From positions 620,001 to 684,000 of the forward strand of contig NZ_CP019962.1 of NCBI RefSeq assembly GCF_000807675.2: DNA of 64,000 nucleotides, given 5' to 3'. Within the stretch, counting starts at the first letter, position 1; each line of letters begins with the position of its first letter. The translations under genes and the position numbers were made by a program. Under the pieces are notes generated by a model, which did no database searches, was not told where the DNA came from, and saw only the letters and a program-made list of their open reading frames with translations. Positions 33,666 to 40,918 of this stretch are shown here, piece after piece. Origin of the DNA: Eubacterium limosum (lineage in GTDB: Bacteria; Bacillota; Clostridia; Eubacteriales; Eubacteriaceae).

Positions 33666-34628
33666 TTATATTTTTAATAGGACGCTTTCCCACTGCAGCC
33701 TCAGGTTGACATTATACTGCAGGGTGTTCATAAACTCAAAAAGGATCTCTGCGATTCGGCTGTTTTGACGCGGCGTCAAAACCGAAGCGTATTTTACCTG
33801 CCAGCTGTAATAAGGATTTCCTTCATCCTCCGCGCCTTCCAGAAACAGCGCCATGCTGTGAAACCAGACAAGCAGAAAATTCAGGACCTCAGCGCTGGTG
33901 TTTTTATCCTTCCCTATTTTTTCACTGAAAGCGAACGCCTTAAAGGTATCTCCCTTAAGTATAGCATAAAATACATTGAGTGCCTCAATTTTTAAGCTTT
34001 CCAGCTCGGTATTTTCAAGAAATTCTAAAGCCTTTCCCGGTGATCCCTCACAGCTGTAGATGGCCTGATCTACCGCCTCGCCTGGGGCGCAGCCCTTCTG
34101 TTTCAAAATCTCACGGATCCCCGCATCTGAGACCGGCTCAAAGCTCAGGACCTGGCAGCGTGAACGGATGGTATTCAGCATTTTTTCCAGATTTTCCGCT
34201 GTAATGATGAAAACATTATGGGGCTCCGGCTCCTCCAGCGATTTTAACAGGGCGTTCTGAGCCTCTGGCGTCATTTTATCTCCGCCCTTTATGATGCTGA
34301 CCCTCAGCTCGCTTTCAAAGGGCTTGACCGGCAGCGTGGCGATGAGCTTACGGACCTGGTCAATTTTAATGGCGCTCTCGCCCTTTCCAGGCTGGGTAAT
34401 CAAAACATCCGGGTGGTTTCCGTGCTCGATCTTCTCACAGGGAATGCAGGCGCCGCAGGGCTTTTCATCGTCCCGGCACAAAAGAGCCTTTGCGAACTCA
34501 AGGGCCATCATGGTCTTGCCAATGCCCTTTTTCCCCACAAAGAGATAGGCGTGGCTCACCTCATGATTGGCAATACTCCCCGCCAGAAGCTTTTTGATCC
34601 GCTCCTGTTCAACAACCGCCTTAAACAT
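33666..34628 (-). CDS. holB: DNA polymerase III delta prime subunit
   Basis: The protein has 320 residues. The clamp-loader AAA+ fold shows Walker A GKKGIGKT, the zinc module CRDDEKPCGACIPC, SRC-type motif (IRSRCQVL) and the NALLKSLEEP segment. It helps load the sliding clamp. It lies in the conserved cluster tmk-DUF2007-holB-ricT, read leftward with short gaps, and the 12-bp gap to the small upstream gene supports co-transcription. Confidence 0.94.
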   Translation of the reverse strand: MFKAVVEQERIKKLLAGSIANHEVSHAYLFVGKKGIGKTMMALEFAKALLCRDDEKPCGACIPCEKIEHGNHPDVLITQPGKGESAIKIDQVRKLIATLPVKPFESELRVSIIKGGDKMTPEAQNALLKSLEEPEPHNVFIITAENLEKMLNTIRSRCQVLSFEPVSDAGIREILKQKGCAPGEAVDQAIYSCEGSPGKALEFLENTELESLKIEALNVFYAILKGDTFKAFAFSEKIGKDKNTSAEVLNFLLVWFHSMALFLEGAEDEGNPYYSWQVKYASVLTPRQNSRIAEILFEFMNTLQYNVNLRLQWESVLLKI

Positions 34629-34640
34629 GCCTGCTCCTCC

Positions 34641-34904
34641 CTAGTGCCATTCTTCCTCGGCTAGCTCCGAAAAATCTGTTTTCAGCAGCTCTTTTGCTTC
34701 CTCAAGGTCTCTGGGGTCTACAAATATCTCAATGTTGGCCGTGGTGAAAGTCCCCATAAAAATACTGCGGATCGGGCCGCCGAAGCCCTTTTCCCGAGAG
34801 GTGACCTTAATGCCGTTCGCCTCCAGAAAACTCCGCGTCATGGCAAATTCCATGTCCGAATAGGCTACCTTCAAAAGCGCATAGCGATCCTCAAACCGTT
34901 CCAC
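34641..34904 (-). CDS. DUF2007-type putative signal-transducing protein
   Basis: An 87-residue protein with the pattern LLKVAYSDMEFAMTRSFLEANGIKV and IEIFVDPRDLEEAKELL, matching small DUF2007-like domains thought to sense or bind ligands. It overlaps the tmk stop by 14 bp. In Bacillus the equivalent position holds the cyclic-di-AMP receptor DarA (YaaQ), which this does not resemble. Function unknown. Confidence 0.75.
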   Translation of the reverse strand: MERFEDRYALLKVAYSDMEFAMTRSFLEANGIKVTSREKGFGGPIRSIFMGTFTTANIEIFVDPRDLEEAKELLKTDFSELAEEEWH

Positions 34905-35577
34905 TTGTCATCACCCTCTCATATATTTCTTCGTGTATATCCTCAATGCTGCGGAGCTTTCCCTCCGAGACGCATACAATCTCTGTCCAGTTGTACTTTT
35001 CAATAAGCTCAAGGGCGTTCTGATAAGCGTGGATTAGGTGCTCCGGGCTTTTTTCATGTATATCCTTTTCCGCCTCACCCGTAATTTTATTGGCGCGGCC
35101 CTCCATCAGCCTGAAGTTGATCTCTGGCGGTATATTCAAAAAGAAAACCGCGTCGGGTACAGGCAGCTCCATCTTATTAAACTCATAATCTGACAGCCAG
35201 TCCATAAAGCGGCGGCGCTCTCTGGGATCGCTGATTTTTCCTGCCTGATGGACCATATTCGAGGTGGTATAGCGGTCGGCGATTACAATGCCGCCGTCCT
35301 TATAAAAAGCTTCGTAATCCTCCTTGTAGGACGCATAGCGGTCAGCCGCATAAAAGGTCGATGCGATATAAGGGCTGATGCTGTCCGGGTCATTTCCAAA
35401 GGCACCGGACAGGTACAGCCGCACCATGGCGGAGGACTCCTTATCGTAACGGGGATAGGAAACCTTCATGACCCGCTGCCCCTCCCTTTTCAGGCGGTCG
35501 TAGAGCTTTTCTGTCTGTGTCTGCTTACCGCTGCCGTCAACACCCTCGATGACAATCAGCTGTCCTTTATTTTCCAT
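34891..35577 (-). CDS. tmk: Thymidylate kinase
   Basis: The protein has 228 residues from the ATG at 35577 (MENKGQLIVIEGVDGSGKQTQ), supported by AGAAGG 8 bases upstream. An ATG seven codons earlier has no such site. The P-loop is GVDGSGKQT and the DRY motif is DRYTTSNMVHQ. It is slightly longer than typical dTMP kinases and has Gln-Thr in place of the usual Thr-Thr/Ser-Thr after the P-loop Lys, a variant seen in a Clostridial subgroup. It phosphorylates dTMP to dTDP. Confidence 0.92.
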   Translation of the reverse strand: MENKGQLIVIEGVDGSGKQTQTEKLYDRLKREGQRVMKVSYPRYDKESSAMVRLYLSGAFGNDPDSISPYIASTFYAADRYASYKEDYEAFYKDGGIVIADRYTTSNMVHQAGKISDPRERRRFMDWLSDYEFNKMELPVPDAVFFLNIPPEINFRLMEGRANKITGEAEKDIHEKSPEHLIHAYQNALELIEKYNWTEIVCVSEGKLRSIEDIHEEIYERVMTSGTV

Positions 35578-35636
35578 TGATAAACCTTCTTTTCTCATTT
35601 TGTTTCAGGCATTATTATATCATAACGACCCATGCA

Positions 35637-37049
35637 TTAAAACGAAGAATTGAGAATGACCTCAATCATTCCTTCACTGTCTATACCCACAACAGCTTCG
35701 CCATTTCTCTGCCGTCTCAACAGCTCTGCGACAGTTTCCTCTGTTACCAGGCTCCCTGGCAGCAGCACTGGTATTCCCGGAGGATATGGAATAACAAAGC
35801 CTGCCGCCGCTCTGCCAACAGCGTCCTCCAGAGGCATTCTCCCAGTTTCCATATTGTAGAGCGCCTGCCAAAGGGGATATTTCTCCTCGTGCTTCCAAAG
35901 ACTGACAAATTCGACCTTTGGTGGCTCTGTGGCCTCTGGGCATTCTCTGTTCATATCGGCCACTGCTGCCATCAGCCGGTCCAGTTCGTCAACGGTAGTA
36001 CCGATTCCTGTCATGGCCAGCACATAATTAAAACCAGACATCTCACACTGGATGTTAAACTCTGCAAGCAGCCGCCTTTCAGCAGCCGTGCCCCGGCCGT
36101 CCTTTACCATCAGCAGCCATTTGCTTTTATCATAGAGCTGTCCTTCTCCCGGAGTGTACAGGACAATGCAGTCGCCTGCTCCTGCCTGTTTCTGATAATA
36201 ATCCCAACGCTCTGCGATTGCCTGAAAAACGGCTTCTCCCTTTTCACAGGCTTCATCCACAGCGTTTTCCACACTCATCATCAAAAGATAGCTGGGGCTT
36301 GAGGACTGAAGCATGGCCAGAAACTTTTTAACACGGCGCCTTTCCACCAATGGTCCCTGCATATGCAGCAGGGAGCTCTGGGTAAAAGCGCCCAAAAGTT
36401 TGTGCGTGCTCTGGATAACAATATCTGCCCCGCAGGTTACCGCGTCCGGCGGCAGTGCAGCACAAAATTTCAGATGTGCTCCGTGAGCCTCGTCCACGAT
36501 CAGCACCTTTCCCCTTTTGTGAAGCAGCTCCGCAATGGCGGCCACATCACTGACAGTGCCGTAATAGGTGGGATTGACCAGGATCATCCCCTTTACCTCT
36601 GGATGCTCTGTCAGTTTTTTTTCTACCTGCTCCGGGGTAATGCATTTTCCAAAGCCCAGCCGAGTATCGTATTCCGGTTCAAAATAAATGCCCTTTACCC
36701 TGCCCAATGCCAACCCCGCATAAACAGAACGGTGGCAGTTCAGCGGCACCAGAAGGCTGTCGCCTTCCCTGCAAACGCCCATAACAGCACTCTGTATGCC
36801 GGCTGTGCTGCCACCCACCAGAATACAGGCCTCCTCTGATCCATAAGCTTCTGCCAGCTTTTCCTGAACCCTTAAAAGAATATCGGAGGGATCGTGCAGA
36901 TTATCCGCCCCAGGCACTTCTGTTGTATCCAGGGTTGCCCAGTTCTCATTATCAAAGCAAATTTTTCCCTTGTGCCCCGGCATATGGAACCGCAAAGCCC
37001 CTCTGTCACTCAGTTCTTGTAATCTTGTATATAAAAGTCGTTTTTTCAT
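35637..37049 (-). CDS. Orn/Lys/Arg decarboxylase family PLP enzyme (YaaO-like)
   Basis: The protein has 470 residues. The N-terminus FHMPGHKG and TEVPGADNLHDP are family hallmarks. The PLP-binding segment is VIQSTHKLLGAFTQSS with the Schiff-base Lys in THK, and VDEAHGAHL holds the Asp that contacts the pyridine nitrogen. Members of this short form are often annotated as arginine/lysine decarboxylase, but activity varies. Placement next to tmk matches the Bacillus yaaO-tmk order. It is involved in polyamine or amino-acid metabolism; the substrate is not resolved. Confidence 0.9.
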   Translation of the reverse strand: MKKRLLYTRLQELSDRGALRFHMPGHKGKICFDNENWATLDTTEVPGADNLHDPSDILLRVQEKLAEAYGSEEACILVGGSTAGIQSAVMGVCREGDSLLVPLNCHRSVYAGLALGRVKGIYFEPEYDTRLGFGKCITPEQVEKKLTEHPEVKGMILVNPTYYGTVSDVAAIAELLHKRGKVLIVDEAHGAHLKFCAALPPDAVTCGADIVIQSTHKLLGAFTQSSLLHMQGPLVERRRVKKFLAMLQSSSPSYLLMMSVENAVDEACEKGEAVFQAIAERWDYYQKQAGAGDCIVLYTPGEGQLYDKSKWLLMVKDGRGTAAERRLLAEFNIQCEMSGFNYVLAMTGIGTTVDELDRLMAAVADMNRECPEATEPPKVEFVSLWKHEEKYPLWQALYNMETGRMPLEDAVGRAAAGFVIPYPPGIPVLLPGSLVTEETVAELLRRQRNGEAVVGIDSEGMIEVILNSSF

Positions 37050-37146
37050 GGATTTATTTTATCATAAAATCTGGATTTTTCCCCTTTATTTTTAGATAGA
37101 TTATTGATATGATAATCACTGTAAAAAAATTCAAGGAGTGAAAAAG

Positions 37147-37470
37147 ATGGCAAATATCATCTCTGTCGATATGACTAACTTTGAAGCGGAAGTGCTAAAC
37201 TATACGGAAGGCCCTGTTATGGTCGATTTTTGGGCTGAATGGTGTGGTCCCTGCAAGGCTCTTCTTCCGATCATCGAAGAAATCGCCGGCGAAGTCCCTG
37301 CAACCGCTAAGATCTGTAAGCTGAACGTGGATGAAAACACCGATCTGGCCAGACAGTTTCATGTCATGAGCATCCCGACTTGTGTATTCTTAAAGGACGG
37401 CAGTGAAGTCGAACGTTTCGTAGGAAGCCGCGACAAGCAGGAATACATTGATACCCTAAAAAATTTATAA
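37147..37470 (+). CDS. trxA: Thioredoxin (second copy)
   Basis: The protein has 107 residues from the ATG at 37147 (MANIISVDM), with AAGGAG 8 bases upstream; a GTG three codons earlier overlaps that site and is less likely. The active site is WCGPCK and the cis-Pro segment SIPTCVFLKDGSEV has an extra Cys beside the cis-Pro, not present in the copy at 8922-9245. It is monocistronic with its own terminator. The role is disulfide reduction. Confidence 0.95.
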   Translation: MANIISVDMTNFEAEVLNYTEGPVMVDFWAEWCGPCKALLPIIEEIAGEVPATAKICKLNVDENTDLARQFHVMSIPTCVFLKDGSEVERFVGSRDKQEYIDTLKNL

Positions 37471-37479
37471 GTTTTTTCA

Positions 37480-37507
37480 GACTGTGCTCCGGGCATGGTC
37501 TTTTTTT
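37480..37507 (+). terminator. Terminator after thioredoxin 2
   Basis: GACTGTGC pairs with GCATGGTC (two G-U pairs), followed by TTTTTTT. Confidence 0.8.
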
Positions 37508-37594
37508 ATCGAACTACTTTTTATTATATTTTCTCTTACAATACAAGACGTTTCTCTTTTTATTCCATTTTTATAACTATTATTTCGAAAATCC

Positions 37595-37623
37595 TTGAAC
37601 CTTTTTTGAAAATATGTTACTAT
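37595..37623 (+). promoter_or_regulatory. Sigma-A promoter of the XRE gene at 37687
   Basis: TTGAAC, a 17-bp spacer, TACTAT. Confidence 0.6.
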
Positions 37624-37686
37624 GAAAATTGTTTATAGCTTCCTTATTTTCAATCCTATCTGTCAAACACTCGGGAGGAACTCCAG

Positions 37687-38022
37687 ATGAACAGTAAATA
37701 CCTCGGGCAGCGGCTTCGCCAGTTTCGAAAAGACGCCCATCTTACACAAAACCAGCTGGCTAAAAAGGCCGGTATCACCCCCACTTATCTCAGTATCATT
37801 GAAAGGGGCGCGCAACTGCCCCGGCTGGAAACCTTTATCAATCTTGCCAATGTCTTGTCCGTTTCCGCCGACGACCTTCTGATGGAGGATCAAACGGAGT
37901 CTTGGAAAGATTTGTATCCCTCTTTCTGTATTCCGTCTGACAATCTAACGGACGAACAGCTTGCATTAGTTCAGGATATGGTCAAGCTAATGTGCGACCA
38001 TTTCAAAACAACAAATGACTAA
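37687..38022 (+). CDS. XRE-family regulator
   Basis: The protein has 111 residues. The HTH in residues ~8-65 (LRQFRKDAHLTQNQLAKKAGI, then TPTYLSIIERGAQLPRLETF) is typical of SinR/Xre proteins. The C-terminal ~40 residues form a short helical tail (DEQLALVQDMVKLMCDHF) also seen in the next gene. GGGAGGAA precedes the ATG. It is paralogous to the 38291 gene, and the two stand in tandem with separate promoters. Confidence 0.9.
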   Translation: MNSKYLGQRLRQFRKDAHLTQNQLAKKAGITPTYLSIIERGAQLPRLETFINLANVLSVSADDLLMEDQTESWKDLYPSFCIPSDNLTDEQLALVQDMVKLMCDHFKTTND

Positions 38023-38062
38023 ATTATTTGTTTAAATTCTTGAACAAAACTATAATTGAATA

Positions 38063-38091
38063 TTGACTTCATTCGCATTGTGAGTTATAGT
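38063..38091 (+). promoter_or_regulatory. Sigma-A promoter of the c-di-GMP riboswitch transcript
   Basis: TTGACT, a 17-bp spacer, TATAGT. The start point would be near 38098, about 20 bases before the aptamer. Confidence 0.75.
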
Positions 38092-38118
38092 AAATAATAT
38101 ACATCCGAATCATTTTGA

Positions 38119-38205
38119 AATAGGGCAAAACTATTGAAAGGTAGTGACGCAAAGCCAAGGGTCTAATTCATCTCCAGATGAAACGACAGCCGGTTGCTCG
38201 GGTAT
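38119..38205 (+). ncRNA. Cyclic-di-GMP-I (GEMM-I) riboswitch
   Basis: The core matches the GEMM-I consensus: AGGGCAAAACTATTGAAAGG with the GAAA tetraloop, then GTGACGCAAAGCC, the GGTCTAA receptor side, a variable hairpin (TTCATCTCCAGATGAA) and GACAGCCGGTTGC. Downstream a short CCCTG/CGGGG stem followed by TCTTTTTATT (~38228-38260) could be the expression-platform terminator. The switch lies between its own promoter and the XRE gene at 38291, so c-di-GMP should control that regulator. Whether it turns it on or off cannot be decided by eye. Confidence 0.93.
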
Positions 38206-38290
38206 TAAACTTACTGAATGCAATCTCCCTGCCTTGGTTTATGCCGGGGTCTTTTTATTGCCCCAATCTCACGCAGAGGAGTTAATCACA

Positions 38291-38623
38291 ATGGATAATA
38301 AAGTTATTGGCAGGCATATTCGTGAAGCCCGTCTTGATAAAAAACTGACGCAATACCAGCTCGCGGAACGTGTTCATATTACACCGAATTATCTGAGCAT
38401 GCTGGAACGCGGCACCCATCTGCCCAAACTTGAAACGCTCATCACCATTTCCGAAGCACTGGAGGTTCCTGTCAGCGCACTTCTTACCGATTTCCCCGTC
38501 GAGTCCTTTACCAGCCGGATTCACTTTCTGTCCACTGCAATGGAAGGGCTTGATGACGAGCAGTCCAAAATCGTGTGCGATGTCATCAAGGTGATGACTG
38601 ACGGCTTTAAATTGAAAAAATAA
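38291..38623 (+). CDS. XRE-family regulator under c-di-GMP riboswitch control
   Basis: The protein has 110 residues from the ATG at 38291 (MDNKVIGRHI), with AGAGGAG about 10 bases upstream. The frame is open from 38144, but that part is the riboswitch. The HTH reads REARLDKKLTQYQLAERVHI, then TPNYLSMLERGTHLPKLETL. The tail DDEQSKIVCDVIKVMTDGF parallels the preceding XRE protein. It probably relays the second messenger to genes of motility, adhesion or biofilm type, but no such target is in the window. Confidence 0.9.
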   Translation: MDNKVIGRHIREARLDKKLTQYQLAERVHITPNYLSMLERGTHLPKLETLITISEALEVPVSALLTDFPVESFTSRIHFLSTAMEGLDDEQSKIVCDVIKVMTDGFKLKK

Positions 38624-38624
38624 A

Positions 38625-38661
38625 TAAAAATCCCCGGATCAAATGATCCGGGGATTTTTTT
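38625..38661. terminator. Bidirectional terminator between XRE and LTA-synthase-like genes
   Basis: TCCCCGGATCA (38631-38641) pairs with TGATCCGGGGA (38644-38654), with TTTTTTT on one side and an A-rich stretch on the other. Confidence 0.92.
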
Positions 38662-38663
38662 AG

Positions 38664-40667
38664 TTAAAAGTCTGAAGCCGGGTAAAACAAATCGTTTCGC
38701 CGCCTCGCCGTATCCAGCATGTTATTGTAGAGTATCTGCTGGTATTCCAGGACCTCACGGTCATGGATAGTTGGATCGCCCCTTCTGAAGTACTGCCCCT
38801 CATTGTCAATGACCCCTACTTTATTGATGACCGGCAGGGTTTCGGACAGCTTCATTAAATAATTGTTGTAGGGTGTGCCCTGGATACCCGCCTGCGCAAG
38901 CAGCAGGCTGGAAAGGTAGTTTACACTCAGCTTATCCACCTGAGCTTCTGGGATGTCATAGTTTGCCCAGATGACAAAGGGCGTAACGTAACGCCTCTGC
39001 AGTTCCTCCAGGCTCCACTGGTCCAGGGGCTTCTGCATGAGTTCTTCATAAAAAGCCTGCTCAATATACGCCTGATGATCGCCAAACATGACCACCAGTG
39101 TGGGCTCATCCTGACCGCTGAAATAGTCGATCAGATTTTTGAACGCCGCGTCGGAGCTGCGCATCAGCGATAAGTACTGCTCGGTTTCAGGATAGCTTCC
39201 CTCCATCCCCTCCAGAAGCACGGGCTCCAGATCATCGGCATTCAGCTGGTAGCCAGCATGGTTCTGGATGGTCACATCAAAGACAAAAAGAGGATTGTCG
39301 CCTTTGTTTTCATAAAGCTCGATGACCTTGTCATAAGTGGCCGCATCGCTGACCCATTTTTCTCTGAGCGTCTGAGATTCCAAAAATTCTTCTTCTGAGA
39401 AAAACTGCTGAAAGCCAAAATTCGGATAAACCTTGTCACGGTTCCAGGCGTTCCGCTCTCCAGGATGGATGGCGTAGCTGCTGTAGCCTTCATAGTTCAG
39501 TGTTGACGTGAGTCCGGGGGCCGGACCCTTGATATAAAGCTGATAGGGCCTCGCATTTTCTGGCAGATAAGCCGTGGTGTTCCCTGTCAGAAAAGCGTAT
39601 TCGGAGTCACAGGTGCCTCCGCCGAAAACTGACACATAGAGATTCCCTTTAATGGTATTTTCCTGCAGGCTGTCAATGAAGGGCATGTAGTCAATATTGG
39701 TTGAAAAATCCCCCACGGCCCGCAGGTCACTGAAGGACTCATTCATAATGGCAATAATATTAGGCTTATGACTGTTTTTCATCCCGGGACCAACAGCGGC
39801 TTTTTCCGTTGTTCCGCCCCGGCCGACAGCCCCTGTAGTCATGGGCTGCTGCACGTTTTTGATACTCTCGCCCAGAAAGGCCAGATCATATCCTTCCGGC
39901 TCCCTGACATGTGAGAGCTTAGCATTGACCGTAAAGGTATAAGGGTAGCCGTTAACCGGCATGTCCCAGGCATAGTAATACCGCTCCACATTGGTCTCAA
40001 AAAATAACCCAAAGGTGATGGTCAGGGCTGCAAAGGCCATCAGGCGCAGCTTACGGCTTTTATATTTATCCCGAACGCGTCTGTTTGCTTTAAAGGCCCA
40101 AAGCAGCAGTGCCGCCAGAACCAGCGTTGCAAGCAGAATCGTGCCGCTGAGCTCAAAATGGTAGGCCGAAGCGACCTGAAGTCCTGTCTTCGCTGAAAAC
40201 AGATCCGTATAGAGCAGCGTATCTCCTCTGAACAGACGGACAAAGTAGCCTGCCAATCCAAAAATATACAGAAGAACTCCCCCACCCATCAAGGATGCTC
40301 TCATCCGTCCTGTTAAAATATATAAAAAAACATAGACTGCCATACAGCAGGCCAGGTTTAAAAATAAACGAATTCCCTCTGTATCAAAGGGCGCTTCCTG
40401 AAAGATCTGGAAGATGGTATAAGAAAAGGCAGAGATCAGGACAAGCAGCAGCATATTCCACAGAGCTGCTGCACGCTCCCTGCACTCTATATTTGAAAAG
40501 ATCGCCAGGCCGATCATAAAAATGCACAGCCCCGCTGTGTTCAGGTAACGTTCATCAAATCCCATCATCTGGTAACAAAGCGCCAGACTCAGGCTCAGCA
40601 CTGCCACTGTCGCCAGCGCTGCCAATATTCTTTTTTTACTCGTTGTTAAATTGATTACAGAATCCAA
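38664..40667 (-). CDS. LTA-synthase-family membrane sulfatase-fold protein
   Basis: The protein has 667 residues. About five membrane helices lie in the first ~225 residues, then an extracellular alkaline-phosphatase/sulfatase domain. Metal-site residues are visible: Glu in IIAIMNESFSDL (~310), the catalytic Thr in FGGGTCDSEYA (~352) and the MFGDHQA motif near residue 537. Members polymerise or transfer glycerol-phosphate from phosphatidylglycerol (LtaS) or act as related phosphoglycerol transferases. The start is TTG at 40667 with a GGAGG site 6 bases upstream. It is longer at the junction than LtaS, so the exact product is uncertain. Confidence 0.88.
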   Translation of the reverse strand: MDSVINLTTSKKRILAALATVAVLSLSLALCYQMMGFDERYLNTAGLCIFMIGLAIFSNIECRERAAALWNMLLLVLISAFSYTIFQIFQEAPFDTEGIRLFLNLACCMAVYVFLYILTGRMRASLMGGGVLLYIFGLAGYFVRLFRGDTLLYTDLFSAKTGLQVASAYHFELSGTILLATLVLAALLLWAFKANRRVRDKYKSRKLRLMAFAALTITFGLFFETNVERYYYAWDMPVNGYPYTFTVNAKLSHVREPEGYDLAFLGESIKNVQQPMTTGAVGRGGTTEKAAVGPGMKNSHKPNIIAIMNESFSDLRAVGDFSTNIDYMPFIDSLQENTIKGNLYVSVFGGGTCDSEYAFLTGNTTAYLPENARPYQLYIKGPAPGLTSTLNYEGYSSYAIHPGERNAWNRDKVYPNFGFQQFFSEEEFLESQTLREKWVSDAATYDKVIELYENKGDNPLFVFDVTIQNHAGYQLNADDLEPVLLEGMEGSYPETEQYLSLMRSSDAAFKNLIDYFSGQDEPTLVVMFGDHQAYIEQAFYEELMQKPLDQWSLEELQRRYVTPFVIWANYDIPEAQVDKLSVNYLSSLLLAQAGIQGTPYNNYLMKLSETLPVINKVGVIDNEGQYFRRGDPTIHDREVLEYQQILYNNMLDTARRRNDLFYPASDF

Positions 40668-40700
40668 AAAAACCTCCTGTTCTCTGAAGATGATAATACC

Positions 40701-40738
40701 TTCGGATTTCTCCGTGTTTCACACTCCCGAAATCCGAA
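40701..40738 (-). repeat. Inverted repeat in the leader of the LTA-synthase-like gene
   Basis: TTCGGATTTC (40701-40710) pairs perfectly with GAAATCCGAA (40729-40738), and a third copy CGAAATCCG follows near 40745. It could be a regulatory hairpin or operator for the minus-strand gene. The rest of the 251-bp gap holds a TTTCACG...CGTGAAA palindrome (40815-40832). Confidence 0.5.
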
Positions 40739-40918
40739 AAACATTCGAAATCCGCTCATTTTTCTGCAAAAAACGGCTGCTTTCTCATGTTTGGCGAGTC
40801 CAAAAGCCCTGTTTTTTCACGCGAACGTGAAACACATGCTCTTTTGACCCTTATATCATATTATATCATTAAACAGGCGGTTTTGTGTTATTTTCAATAC
40901 AAATTAAGTTTTATCCTT

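Noticed and set aside
40815-40832. TTTCACG-CGAA-CGTGAAA palindrome resembling parS
   Set aside because: The half-sites are separated by four extra bases, so it cannot match the contiguous 16-bp parS. It is kept only as a generic palindrome.
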